Shown in pieces: positions 51,881 through 63,340 of a stretch of DNA of 64,000 nucleotides (positions are counted from its first letter, which is position 1; each line of letters begins with the position of its first letter). The stretch lies in NCBI GenBank assembly GCA_963921425.1, contig OY992835.1:13268001-13332000 (forward strand). Reading direction: 5' to 3'. The position numbers and the translations under genes are program-made. Origin of the DNA: Dryas octopetala (Eukaryota; Streptophyta; Magnoliopsida; Rosales; Rosaceae). Under the pieces are notes generated by a model, which saw only the letters and a program-made list of their open reading frames with translations, had not been told where the DNA came from and did not search any database.

Positions 51881-52507
51881 ATGATGAACTCGCCCACTTA
51901 CGGATCCGACCCGGCCTCGCCCAACACCACCTACGTCCAAGCCGACCCGTCAACGTTCCGGGCCGTGGTCCAGAAGCTTACCGGAGCACCCGAAGACCCA
52001 TCAGCCCAGAAGCTTCCTCTCACCCTCCCCTCCCGCTACACCACCCCAAAACCCACCGCCGAAATGGGGCCACGGAGACCCGCTTTCAAGCTCCACGAGC
52101 GGAGGCAGAGCACCAAGAAGCTACACCTTAACCTCAACCTCAACACCACCTCCGCCACCTCAACCACCGCAGCCACATCAAGCCCATCAGGCCCATCATC
52201 CTTATGTGGGCCTGGGCTTGTTTGTAGGCCCAGAGGCGGAGGAGGGTTTGTGGGGTTTGGGAGTGAGATGGTGATGGTGTCACCCGTGTCGCCATTGGAG
52301 TTTCTCGCACGTGGGAGCCCGAGCACGCCCGTGTCACCGTGTCAAGCTGATCAGAAGGAGGAAGAGCGAGTCATTGCCGAGAAAGGGTTCTTTTTGCACC
52401 CGAGCCCACTAAGCACGCCCCGAGGATCCGACCCGCCTGAGCTTTTGCCTTTATTCCCTCTGCATTCTCCTAGAGAAAATAGCCAAAAGTCCCAAAACTC
52501 TTCTTAA
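51881..52507 (+). CDS. VQ-motif protein (VQ4/VQ11/VQ31/VQ33-like group)
   Basis: The single-exon frame encodes 208 aa. Residues 26-35 read FRAVVQKLTG, an exact FxxxVQxLTG motif. VQ proteins are plant nuclear cofactors that bind WRKY transcription factors through this motif. The protein has many Ser-Pro and Thr-Pro sites (SPASPN region, VSPVSPLEF, SPSTPVSP, SPLSTPRGS, HSPRENS), as in the MAPK-phosphorylated VQ subgroup. The C-terminal block RGSDPPELLPLFPLHSP is characteristic of that group. The middle is low-complexity Thr/Ser/Ala and Gly-rich. Length and lack of introns are typical. Two adjacent ATGs occur at the start; the first is chosen. A TATA box is at 51660, and AATAAA is at about 52584 in the 3' flank. 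Confidence 0.93.
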   Translation: MMNSPTYGSDPASPNTTYVQADPSTFRAVVQKLTGAPEDPSAQKLPLTLPSRYTTPKPTAEMGPRRPAFKLHERRQSTKKLHLNLNLNTTSATSTTAATSSPSGPSSLCGPGLVCRPRGGGGFVGFGSEMVMVSPVSPLEFLARGSPSTPVSPCQADQKEEERVIAEKGFFLHPSPLSTPRGSDPPELLPLFPLHSPRENSQKSQNSS

Positions 52508-53790
52508 TTAGCCTTTCAAACATTATTTTATTTTATTTTAATTTTATGGTTATTATGTTGTTAATGAAGTATTTATTATAGTGGTAATAAATTATAATGG
52601 CATATGGGTTTAGAAAGTTTTCATTAATTTTTTGAGAATAATGTAGAGTAGAGCCAAAACCCAAAAGCCGTAAATTTGAGTCTACTCTATCTGAATGGAA
52701 TAATGTGGCCAAAATAAAAGTGGACTAATGTGACATGTTGATGTCTGCACCTGCATTTGTCCAATTTTGTCCATGGCATTAGAATGTGAATATGTGATGC
52801 AAAGCGTGCTTATGCCAAGCACTTTTTCCTTCTTTTTTTGTTTTAGTTTCACTTTTTTATAGTGGTGTGTTGTGTAACTTGTGTGGTGTCATGTGTCATT
52901 CAAATAATTTTGCATATGCATTTCCAATTGTATTATATAAGTGATGTTAATTACACCTTTATTATTTTAGATTTTCTTAATAGCAAATTTAAAATTAACT
53001 AAGGATAGTGTAGTAATCATACATGTCCCTATTTGTAATTGGTCTATACTTTCTCTCATTTTTATCTTTTAAGTTAGGGCAGGAATCGAGTCTTATTCGT
53101 ATTGTATCATTTCAAGTTTGTGTGGAATATTACGTACTCCATCTTAACTTGACTTATTGTCTTATTGAATTGATTGTATGAAAAAGACTTGATACAATCA
53201 TACAAGATTGACTTATTTAATAATTTTATCATGTTTAGTGGCCAAAAAAAAATAAAAATTTTTTTTATCATGTTTAGATCCATACATACCTCATAATTAT
53301 GTCAGAATCATCTTATTTGTTAGTGAAAACTTAAAATCATCCCTCATAAGTTACCATTCACTCTATTCAAATTCTAGCAAAACCAAATGAAGAAAACCTC
53401 TAATTATGTAAGCCTCTCTAGTTAAATGTGCTTGTTGTATTAAAATTGAGTTGCTCATATTGATATTAATATGACTTGTTTATTGTTCATGTTAACAATC
53501 CGTACTATTTTGCGGTTTGCATTATGTAATACTCAACTCTAACATGCTAAATTCAGGTCTGTGTAAAAATAATACATTCATGTTGTATCAAGGATTGTCA
53601 ACTTCATTTTTAAACTATTCACTCACATACCTTGCATTGCCTCTTCTACTATTAGGATCTGGATCCCCCGCTAATACCTTGTACATTGTGTGCTAATCTC
53701 ATATTAATCAATTAAAACTACGTTGTTTGACTGTGTAAACTCATGATCAAAATTGTTAATTTTTTAGATCACTCTTCAAATGTCATCTCT
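52508..53790. other. 3' flank of the VQ gene and intergenic sequence
   Basis: AT-rich sequence; the first 100 bp should be the VQ 3' UTR. Nothing else was recognised. Confidence 0.4.
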
Positions 53791-53799
53791 ATAAAAAAA

Positions 53800-53931
53800 T
53801 CAACCAAATCATAAATTATTTGGTCATGTATCTGTTATCAAATAAACATACAATTTTAGTATCAGTTAGACGCACTGTTTGTTTATTCAATAACAGTTAT
53901 ATATATAACCAAACGATTTCCGATTTGGTTC
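53800..53931. repeat. Small inverted repeat related to the 32.5-kb foldback
   Basis: The left arm has AACCAAATCATAAATTATTT and the right arm, inverted, AACCAAATCGGAAATCGTTT, with TGTTATCAAATAAACA words between. The pattern matches the core of the 32533-32953 foldback, so it is probably an eroded relative. Confidence 0.6.
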
Positions 53932-54144
53932 TTAGTATAACATTACACATGCATCATGTTAGCATGATATTCCTAATTTATATATATATATATATATATA
54001 AAGCAAACTCTCCTTTTATGTGAAATTTTCATAAACTCCCAAAATACCCTCCTACTAAAAAAATTGCTATAGTAAACTAATTTAATAAAGTAAGGGCAAA
54101 ACAGTAAAACAATAATTTAACATAATTTAAATTAATTAAAATAA

Positions 54145-54894
54145 TAGAAAATTATGATTAAATACCAAATCTCAATAATTTTTTGGCATACCATGAAGAC
54201 TATATAATATTTCAATTGAACTATCAAATTTAAATGTGGTTTTTTAGATTAGGTCACAAATATGTTGGCCCCTTTGATTTGAGCCTTTTCCATTTGAAAT
54301 TTTTATCCTTTGGCCCACATATGATGGGTGTTAGTTAACATTTATAAAGTTTTGACAAAATTGTCCTTGAGGCTTTTATATTATCTTGAAAATTTTCAAA
54401 TGTAGTCTCAACTTCACATTTAGTTGTGACTGTACGACACTCACAACTTCAAATTTAATTGTGACTGAACGATAGTCACATCTAAGTTGTGAGACAGTCA
54501 TAGTTAAGTTGTGACTTAATTAAATTTTTTTTTTTTAGAGAAATTATACTACAATATAGTATAAATAGATGTCAAAACAATACTTTTACTCAAAATAATA
54601 CATAATATAGTGGTGTGAGTTGTCTCATTCAATTTACCAAGACAGTCATAATTAACTGTGACTGTATTGATTTTTTTTAATATAATATAGTATAAATTAA
54701 TGTAATATTTGTGTTGTAATTTTATTTTTATTTTTTTATTGTAGTGGCATGTGATGTAATATTTATCAATTCTAATATCTTTTACTTTATTATTTTATTT
54801 GACTTTTCAACTAGTACCTAATCTAAAATGCTATTTAATTTTGATACCTAAATTAAAAAGTTATTGAAATTTAGTAGTTAAAATCAATGGACCT
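54145..54894. mobile_element. Dispersed ~750-bp MULE-like repeat, copy 2
   Basis: Same family and orientation as 45241-45994. Here the 9-bp duplication TTAAAATAA is clear at 54136-54144 and 54895-54903, which fixes the ends of the family and supports a Mutator-like assignment. No coding frame. Confidence 0.82.
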
Positions 54895-55073
54895 TTAAAA
54901 TAAATCAAAGCACTAGCCCACTACTCACTCTCTCTCTTTCTCTGACTATTTTTTTTCGACCACTCTCTCTCTCTCTCTCTCTCACTCACTTTAACTAAGC
55001 AAATCTGTTAGAATTTCAAAAATTGTGAGTTAACATTAAACAAGAAAAAAAATTACAATTTTGTAGTAAAAAA

Positions 55074-55125
55074 AGCCAATTAACGCACACAGAGCACGTG
55101 TCAGCTTTGTGCGCGTTAATTGGCT
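55074..55125. repeat. Short perfect-stem hairpin
   Basis: Arms AGCCAATTAACGCACACA and the complement of AGCCAATTAACGCGCACA pair 17 of 18 bases around a 16-base loop that contains CACGTG. The origin is unknown; it may be a MITE remnant. Confidence 0.65.
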
Positions 55126-55935
55126 ATTGGTAAATAATTTATTTTCAACTTATTCTTCTTATGGACTAAAACATAGGCTTAGCCAAAAACATGATTATAA
55201 CATGAAAAAGGGAGTTACTTATAGGAGTGCAAATAATTTTGTCATTGAGACCACACTCATGCGAAGGGTAAAAGAACACTACTAGACTCAAATTTTGAAA
55301 CTTTGGGATAGTCTGATAGAAGAGTGATGGAATTATGGGCCTTAATTTTGAGAAGGGTAAAATACTGCAATATAGCTTCACTTTCGTATTCATTTTGAGA
55401 AGAAAAAAACAAAGAAGAAGAATAATTTAGATGAAGGCGAGCTAAATCTATGACGATCTGGGCATTAATTGTCGTGGATAAAGCTGCGATGCGTGTGAGA
55501 TTTAATGACGAGTAGTTTACTTAGGCAAGGTACTTTGTCTGACAATCCAACGGTTTGGTTTTGCCCACGTGTATTTAATTGACAAAGCCAGGAGGCCCAG
55601 GACTGTTAGCTGCTGCAACTCTAATAATACCAGCCTCCTCGTGTTTCAAACTTTCAGACTTTTCAGTATATACCATTCCCGTAGTGTAATTAACAATAAG
55701 CCAAAGTTCATTTTTTATTCCTATAATTTGAGTTAGGTTAAATTTTGATCTCTATATTTTAAGTTAGGTTCAAATTTAATTCATATATTTTTAATTATTA
55801 TTATTTTGGTCTTCGTATTTTGAGTTAGGTTCCATTTTATGTCCGTGTAGTTTGATAAACGAAAGAATGCCACTATTTAGCCCCAATTAATTTATTATTA
55901 ACCCCAATATTTAAATGAGAATGTAATTTTATATT

Positions 55936-56851
55936 GAGTTAATTACACTTACACTTAGAGGTGTACAATGGGCCGGGCTGCCCCGAATTCGGCACGAGCC
56001 CGATCCATTTAAAGTAGGCCTGGCCCGGCCCATTAGTAAGTGGCCCGGTCCGGGCCCGGTCCATACGTATGGGCCGGGCTGGGCCAATGTTTTCTATCCC
56101 GTTGGGCCGACCCGGCCCGAGCCCGTTATGGGTTTGGGCCAGCTCGTTTATACTAGTATTTTTCAATTTTTTTTAAAAAAATTTATTATTAACCTTGTTT
56201 TAATTTTTAATTTTGATTTTGATGGTGAAATTTAATAAAAAATGAAATAAAAGTAGTAGAAAATTAAAAAAATTGATAGAAAATGAAATGACATAAAAAA
56301 CTATTTGATTTATTAAACAATAATAGAAACTTAAAATAATTAATCGGCCCAGCCCGAGCCCGGCATAACCCATTATTAGATGGGCCATGGGCCGGGCTGG
56401 GCTTAAGGTTTAAAATAATTGGGCTGGCCTAAGCACGGCACGAAGCACGAATGTGCCGACTTTAAATGGGCCGGGCCGGCCCATTGTACACCTCTGCTTA
56501 CACCTCTTGAGATTTATTGTCTTTTTATATACATCCTTGGAGTTTCCAAAATTACATATACACTCCCTGAGGGTTTAAAACTATTATATATAACCCCCTA
56601 CAAGAGAAAAAAATAAATAAACAAAAAAGAAAATATTTATATTGAGGTTGGACCTTACACCTACTAATTTTATTAGGTCATTTAAGCCCTTAGCATGCAA
56701 TTTTGCATAATTTCTTATCATTTTTTGTCTCACTATAGGAGGTTATACGCAACAATTTCTAAACCTCATAAGGTATATATGTAATTATTGAAATTTCAAG
56801 AAATGTATGTGAAAAAACGATAAACCTCAAGGAGTGTAAGTGTAATTAACT
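55936..56851. mobile_element. MULE-type MITE (same family as 8269-8637), split by a hAT
   Basis: The ends GAGTTAATTACACTTACAC and its mirror match the 8269 family. The 10-bp duplication ATTT(T/C)ATATT is at 55926-55935 and 56852-56861 with one mismatch. Removing the 541-bp hAT element leaves about 367 bp, the same size as the copy at 8269-8637. Confidence 0.88.
55956..56496. mobile_element. hAT MITE nested in the MITE at 55936
   Basis: The ends TAGAGGTGTACAATGGGC and, inverted, CAGAGGTGTACAATGGGC are flanked by the 8-bp duplication CTTACAC(T/C) at 55948-55955 and 56497-56504. Subterminal zones are packed with GGCCCGGC words. No coding frame. Confidence 0.88.
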
Positions 56852-56884
56852 ATTTCATATTTTATCATAATCTAAATTGACTAA

Positions 56885-57557
56885 GGCCCCGTTTGGGATT
56901 GCGATGAAGGACTCAAAAGATGTTGTGGATAACAATTCTCAATCACCTACAACAGTTTTGGTGTTTGGTAAAAAAATAAAAAACTGCTTTCCCCTACAAT
57001 TCTCAACTTCCCACAACAAAAACAGAAAACAGGTTTCTAAATGCTTTTGAAAACTGCAGTGAATCACAACAACAATGAATATTTTATTTTACCCATACTA
57101 GCCTTATTGATTTCTATAATTTTTATTTGTTTATTTTAAATTTAAAAATATGTCCATTGTTAGTTATATTTTATATTGTGATAATTAATTATGATATTTT
57201 ATTTGTACGATTAAAATTATAATATACTTAAAAAAAATAGGAATACTTATTTAATAATGTTGTTCTTAAAAAAATTAATACTAATAAAAATTTGTAGCCA
57301 CAAATTTAAAAAATAAGTAAAAAAAAATTTAGTTTTTCCAAACAAATAAGTGAAATACACTTTCAACATCATGTCCATTTTAGTAATTATACACATTCAC
57401 AACACTTTTACATTAACATTTAGCAAACACTTTGATATATATTTTTTTTCACTCACAACACTTTTGAAAACATAATTTACCAAACACTTAACTGCTTTAT
57501 TTTACAGCTGACTTTACTTCACAGCTGTTTTTTTTCACAGCAATACCAAACTGGCCC
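56885..57557. mobile_element. Tourist-like (PIF/Harbinger) MITE
   Basis: The ends GGCCCCGTTTGGGATTGC and, inverted, GGGCCAGTTTGGTATTGC are flanked by TAA at 56882-56884 and 57558-57560. It is 673 bp with no coding frame. It is the intact relative of the remnant that flanks the Pack-MULE. Confidence 0.86.
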
Positions 57558-57691
57558 TAATAAAGACATACCTGCTAATTTAAAAAAAAAAAAAACCTCA
57601 TTTCAGTCAAAACCCATTCTCTATCCCCACCAGCCAACCAACATCCCCTCGATCTCTGCCGTCACCTCACCACCGGCAGCCCTCCATCACT

Positions 57692-57719
57692 CACACACAC
57701 ACACACACACACACACATA

Positions 57720-57764
<45 letters not shown>
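57692..57764. repeat. Compound (CA)n(CT)n microsatellite
   Basis: A run of CA to about 57717 is followed by a run of CT from about 57723. It lies in the interior of the outer MULE and is a likely length polymorphism. Confidence 0.92.
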
Positions 57765-57768
<4 letters not shown>

Positions 57769-58422
57769 CCTCACTCTCTTCCTTTTTCTATTTGCAGAAC
57801 CACCAAAGCAAGAGTGGCTGGTAAACTGGTGGTTCGATCGACCTTCTTCTTGTAGCAAAAAAAATATAACCTAAGGCCTCCATTGTAGCAAACCAAAGGA
57901 ATAAAAATTAAAAAGAGAAATGAAAAAAGAAAAAAAGATAGAGAGAGATGACGCCCATTGGGCGACATCGCTAGATCGGCCAGGGGAGGCCCCATATTGG
58001 TTGGTGGGTGGGGAGGGAGGAGGGAGTTTGCACTGGTGTTTCGACAGAAAAAAGAAATTAAAAATGAAAAGAAGAAAAAAGAAGGAAGAATAAAGAAAGA
58101 AGGAAAATGAGGAGTTCGAGAGTGAGTTTGTGCGATCTGCAGGTGATGGCTGTTATTTTGTTTCTATCTGCAGGAGAAAAAAAGAAAAAAAGAGATAGTA
58201 GCAAAAGGAAGAAGAATGAAGGAGGAAGATCTAGGGATTTTATTTAATGAAAATATTTCAATGTTGGGTGGTTGTGAATTGTGATTATGGGTGGTGGTGG
58301 ACCTGGTGGTGATGGTAGCTAGTGATGGTGGTGGTGGTGATGATGTTGGGTATAGAAATAAATAAATTGAGTGTAGTATTTTAAGTGTATTTGTTAGGTT
58401 TTAGTAAGAGTGTTTTTGGAAA

Positions 58423-59056
58423 GGGAAAATTTTACAAACAGGACACATAATTTTATGATTGTTTCATTTCAGGACATTAATTTTGCTTTGTATTAATGAA
58501 GGACACATACTTTCATTTTGTGTCAATTAAGGACCATATTTTTTTTTCAGTTTTTATCTCAACTTTGGCCTGACGTTGGACCCATCAAAACTCCACCAAA
58601 TTTAGCAAATTTATACTTGATTTGAATATATGCATCTCCTCTTTACAACCATATAAAGATCACCCAAATAGGATCTCTACAACTTCAGATAATCGGCCCC
58701 AAAGTAGGGTACCCGAAATTGTCCGATTTTCTAAATTTTTTCTCAAAGATCCGATATGACAATTTCGGGTACCTTATTTTTGGGCCAATTATCTAGAGTT
58801 GTAGATGTTCGATTTGAGTGATCTTTATATGGTTGTAAAGAGGAGATGCATAGCTTTAAGCCAAATATAAGTTTGCTAAATTTGTTGGAGTTTTGATGAG
58901 TCCAATGTTGAGCCAAAGTTGAGATAAAAACTGAAAATAATATAGTCCTTAATTGACAAAAAAAAAAAGTATGTGTCCTTCATTAACACGAATCAAAATT
59001 AATGTCCTGAAATGAAATAATCATCAAAGTATGTGTCATGTTTGTAAATTTTTCCC
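58423..59056. mobile_element. 634-bp MULE-type foldback element
   Basis: The ends GGGAAAATTTTACAAACAGG and, inverted, GGGAAAAATTTACAAACATG begin an inverted repeat that covers nearly the whole element, through GGACACATA, CATATAAAGATCA and CAATTTCGGGTACC words on both arms. The 9-bp duplication TTTTGGAAA is perfect at 58414-58422 and 59057-59065. It has no coding frame. A transcript across it would fold into a hairpin with arms of about 300 bp. Confidence 0.9.
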
Positions 59057-59376
59057 TTTTGGAAAAATTGTTGAGTGTAATAATAAATCTTCAAAATATT
59101 AATTTTAGAGTTGGGTGTAGAGAGTATAGCTAGTGGGGATAAAAATAAATTTATTGGGTTCGAATAGTGGCACCCTAAACGAAAATATTAAGATGTTCTT
59201 GAATTGCAACAATTTATAAACTACAGGACCAAAATCATAATAATTAAAATTACAGGACGAAAGTAGAATCTAACTCAAAATATAGGGACTATAATCATAA
59301 CAATTAAAACTACACGGATCAAAGTGAAACTTAACTCAAACAACAAGACCAAAACCAAACTTTGGCCTTAACAATA

Positions 59377-60850
59377 TTTGAAAAAATAATAATAATAAGA
59401 AGACTCAAATAAAAATGGTCATTCCAACAATGAATTACGTAATTCTTTTTCTATTAAAAAAAAGCTGTGAATAATTTTTATTACAAATTTTAATGTGAAT
59501 TCTCACTTTTCTAAGATAAAATAAGAAGAGAAGTGAAAAATATTAAATAAAGACCAAAATCACATCAAAATAGAACAAAAAATTAAGTGTAGCATCGATG
59601 TTTGAACATATTATGAATTTGTGATAATAAAAATATGTTCATTAGCTAAAATCGCTCGAGAGCGAAATTGCTACATTCATCAAGAACGCTACAATTTTAA
59701 GTTTGAGCAACACTAATTAACAATAAGTGTTTACCTTATATAACACATATGATTAGTTTGATTCGGATCATATAGTTTAAAATGGTTAAACCCTGATTTA
59801 AACCGATTTAATTGAGCTGTCTGACTCTGAAGAGTTTCTAGCAAAACTAGTTAACATTTATTTTATTTTATCACACCTAATCGTTTTTGTGAAAAAATAA
59901 ATCAAGATCGGAATAATAACAAATCATGGGCGTAGGGCCTAGAAACCAAAAATAGAATGTTTACACACCAATATGCGCACAAAACCAAATGTCCCAAACG
60001 TCCGAACTTTTACAAAACCAAAGTTAACTTTTATCGCTATTCTTGAAAAATTTAATTATAAAATTGCTATTTTTCTGAAAGGGGTAATTTATAGCTAGCT
60101 TTGATAAAACTCTCCCACCATATATATCACATACATGTTATTTCCTCAATTTTATCAATAGGATTGTTTGTTTGATATACATTATTAATTCATTATCTGA
60201 TAACTTAAATTTATTTAAGTATCGATAGTTGAATGATGGTTTAATATAGTATCAGAACTCTACTTCCACTGTTCTAGAGATTTTGGTTCAAAACCTCACC
60301 GCTCATTCCTCAATGATTACTCACTTATATGTTAGTGTGTAGGGTGAGGTTACACCTAAACTACATATGCCAGGGCTACCTTTTTTGTGTAGGGTAAGTT
60401 TAGCCAACAGCCCACTTCACTGCTAGCCCACCCCTAGCCTTCATCCTCCCTTTCCCCAAGGCCCAGCTTAGTCCACCCCACAAGGCTTGGCCTCTGTCTG
60501 TAATTCTGTATTCATCTATGATCACTCGACGTGCAAGATAGGGTTGCACGTAAACTAGAGCTTTTATTTTTGGGATTAAGTGACTGTTTAACATGTATGA
60601 CCATTGCTTTCTCTAACTTAATTAATTCTCCTTTCTCTTGAGAATACACTGATTGGATCGAAACAACGGGTGTGCCATTGGTGTGGGGTGATGGCCACCA
60701 TGACAAGTTCAACATTTCGACCTTTATCGATCTCTTTCTCGCAAACTTTAACGAATTTTTTAGTTGTTTGCAGTAAGGTGCCAATTTTTCAAAAGGCAAC
60801 GGAGTTTCAATCTCTCTCTCAAACTCTACCAAAGCTAATTTTTTTATTTA
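59377..60850. other. Intergenic sequence
   Basis: AT-rich to about 60300, then more balanced composition. Short frames near 60400-60830 show no known motif. Confidence 0.4.
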
Positions 60851-60851
60851 A

Positions 60852-60856
<5 letters not shown>

Positions 60857-60903
<47 letters not shown>
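60857..60903. repeat. (GA)n microsatellite
   Basis: A GA run with one interruption lies 75 bp before the ATG of the signal-peptide pseudogene, where a 5' leader would be. Confidence 0.92.
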
Positions 60904-60905
<2 letters not shown>

Positions 60906-60977
60906 TTGCTGTGGATATAAAAGATGCAAACAAGAAGCCATCCCATGCATATAACTCTAGCTTTTCCATAATTATCA

Positions 60978-61231
60978 ATGGCAAGGCTCCTTGCGGTAGC
61001 AATCTCTGCACTATTTGTCATCCTGTTGCTTGGGCTTGGGTTGGCTTATACCCTTTAGACCAACCACAAAGCCCAACAAAAAGCAAGACCACCCATTTTG
61101 ATAACCAACGATCGGGTCGGATTTTGAGAGCTCTTCCTCCACCTGCTTCGAATCCAAGTGGTAGGGAACGTGATCATCCAAGACAAACTACTCCAACACC
61201 TCCCACAACACCTTCTGCCCCACGCCCTTAA
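60978..61231 (+). pseudogene. Small secreted-peptide gene, frameshifted (copy A)
   Basis: The ATG at 60978 encodes MARLLAVAISALFVILLLGL and six more residues, a strong signal peptide, and then hits a stop at 61056. In another frame the sequence continues without stops to 61231 and encodes DQPQSPTKSK, RSGRILRALPPPASNPSGRE and a proline-rich tail. Alignment with copy B shows extra bases at the GCTTATACCC junction, so a small indel appears to have separated the two halves. The unbroken protein would be about 85 aa: signal peptide, spacer and a proline/arginine-rich end, the general plan of plant signalling-peptide precursors. I cannot assign a family. It could instead be two unrelated frames. 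Confidence 0.45.
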
Positions 61232-61239
61232 TTAATTAG

Positions 61240-62400
61240 TATGGTGCTCATGATTCATGTATTAATTATTGTTTGATCAATTCATGATAGCAACAGCGAA
61301 TGACAAGAAACATTATTCATGATTCATATATGCTTATATATGTACCAAATTATATATCCAAGGAAATGAGAACCACTAAGTTTGGTATTTCAAAGGACAC
61401 CAACGCAATCTTTTATTTTCTGGTATTTTTAATTTTTAAAGGCACTGTGTTGAATCCTAGCCTCTTTTTTTGTCTCTGATTTTTTTTGTAAATTTGCTGG
61501 TTTTTTTGTTTGAATTCTTATTTCTAGCTACAGTTGGGTTATGGCTTGATGCAAGTTATATGGCCTGGTAAAAATTGAGAATAGTCTTGTATTAAATATA
61601 AATTAAGCACAATAGTTTATAATATATAAGATAGAGTATCGAGGTTTTTTGATATAGCTCGAGCTCACCCTTGGTGAGTTCATTAGGGTTTTCCAAACTT
61701 CATTGAACCTAGTGTAATCATAGACAATATCATATAGTTCATGATCCTTTAGGATTGAATGTTGTTTTCAATTGTGTTCTAGGGTTTTAGTGAGCCCATA
61801 AGTAGGTTCTTTAGTTTTGAGTCGCATGCTATTCTAATTATGAAAGAATAAGATAATTTCGGGTTTCTAAGTGAGATTTGCGAGCTTGTGAGACGAAAGT
61901 ATATGTCCTATGTATTTATCTCTTTCATATGACTTAAACTTGGCTCGTTGTGTCAACTTAAGATATGAATTATAGTTTGTACCAATCTGTCCCTTTTAAC
62001 TTTACTTTGGATGCCAATATATATGCCACTTTTGTCAGCTTGGTTGCAAATTCAGTCCAATAGTTATCACGTGTCATGCACGTGATCACTTTTTCAAGGG
62101 TAAATTAATTTGTCATTCCACGTATTATTTTTTGAAAGAAATCTTGACTTTTTTGTTCATGATAACCAAGGCATTTTGTTGAAGCAAAACTCAGAGGTTA
62201 GAACTTTTTCCTCAGCTTTGCTGGACTAGATCTCTTTTTTCTCTGTTTCTCTAGCTCTTTCTTAGTAATTGTGCAGTTTTGCTTGTCAACATAGACTTCC
62301 TAATTATTTATGCATCAAAGAGAGAAATAGAGAGCATGCAACTCCTTTATATATAAAATTAAGGTGCAAGCAGGAAGCCATCCAATGCACAACTAAATCG
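61240..62400. other. Intergenic sequence between peptide copies
   Basis: No gene was recognised. Positions near 62340-62416 match the leader of copy A (GCAAGCAGGAAGCCATCC word). Confidence 0.45.
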
Positions 62401-62416
62401 ATCTTTTTCATTATCA

Positions 62417-62545
62417 ATGGCAAAGCTCCATGCAATTGCAGCCCCTCTGCGTTATTTGTCATCCTATTGCTTGGGATTGATATGGTTTACTCTTCAGCCG
62501 AACCAGAAGGGCTAATAAAAGGTGTGGTTAATCACCTAACATATA
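62417..62545 (+). pseudogene. Secreted-peptide gene fragment (copy B)
   Basis: This starts ATGGCAAAGCTCC like copy A and shares the stretch TTATTTGTCATCCTATTGCT, but carries a small insertion after the eighth codon that shifts the frame. Read in the corrected frame it gives ALFVILLLGIDMVYSS, then AEPEGLIKG. Homology to copy A continues to about 62525 and then stops. It is non-functional. Confidence 0.5.
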
Positions 62546-63340
62546 TATATACAATATTTTTCTGCATTAGTACGTAACCATTTATTGCATTACTAAAATG
62601 ACGTAAATTTTGGCAATTTTTTTTAAGACAACCCGAAACGAAACATAAATTACAGCAGGATGGACCTGGAAAAAGCCATGCCAATCAATTTAAAATTTTT
62701 AATTATACTTTACTTTGAGTAGACTGCCTCTGCCTGTGTAGCCAAATTCTGTTATGGAAGATGCTGATCCATTCCATCCTTGAGGCCGGCATACAATTTT
62801 TGGTTTATTTATCGAATTTTGGAATGAATCTTCGAATTAAATCCTAAACTACTTTAAACAATAATTCTACACTTTGTATTAATTAGTTAACTTTGTCTGA
62901 ATTGAAATAAAAATTAGAAACCACTTAATAAAATATAAAATAATTTTTTTATTAATTTGGAGATGGAAGATTCGAACTTGAATCTCTATAATATTGTGGA
63001 GAGAATACCAATAAACTAATAATTAGTTGATAAAACAAAACAAATTGACAACTCGCTTAATCCACTTCACTATATAGATGCGATCGATCCTCTCGAGCAT
63101 TTCTACACAGGTCCCGCACTTGAAGCTATTAGTTTGAACACAAATTTATATATATATTTTTTTGGTGATAACACTAATTTAAATATTTATATTACCTTCT
63201 TTTTCTTGTTGTATAAGATTTTTTTATATTGGTGGTACTCATTCAATTTCTTCTTGAACGTCCATGTCCAGAGATTGAGGAAGCCAATAATAATTATAAT
63301 AATAATAATAATAAAGCAGCAGTTGACACGTGTGGGGGTA

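Larger units (their letters stand above)
55699..59367. mobile_element. Outer MULE containing four nested insertions
   Basis: The ends AGCCAAAGTTC and, inverted, GGCCAAAGTTTGG open inverted repeats of about 240 bp with TTGAGTTAGGTT-type words, traced across the nested elements. The 9-bp duplication TTAACAATA is perfect at 55690-55698 and 59368-59376. About 1.4 kb of its own sequence remains once the nested elements are removed. Its interior at 57600-58400 is GC- and microsatellite-rich, with a TTCTATTTGCAG acceptor-like site and GGTGGTGGTGAT runs, but no recognised protein. Confidence 0.82.

Noticed and set aside
51814-52131. 105-residue frame overlapping the VQ gene in another phase
   Set aside because: Pro/Arg/His-rich shadow frame; the 51881 frame carries the exact VQ motif and conserved C-terminus.
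60285-60330. tRNA-like GGTTCAAAACC word
   Set aside because: No acceptor stem, anticodon arm or D-arm around it.
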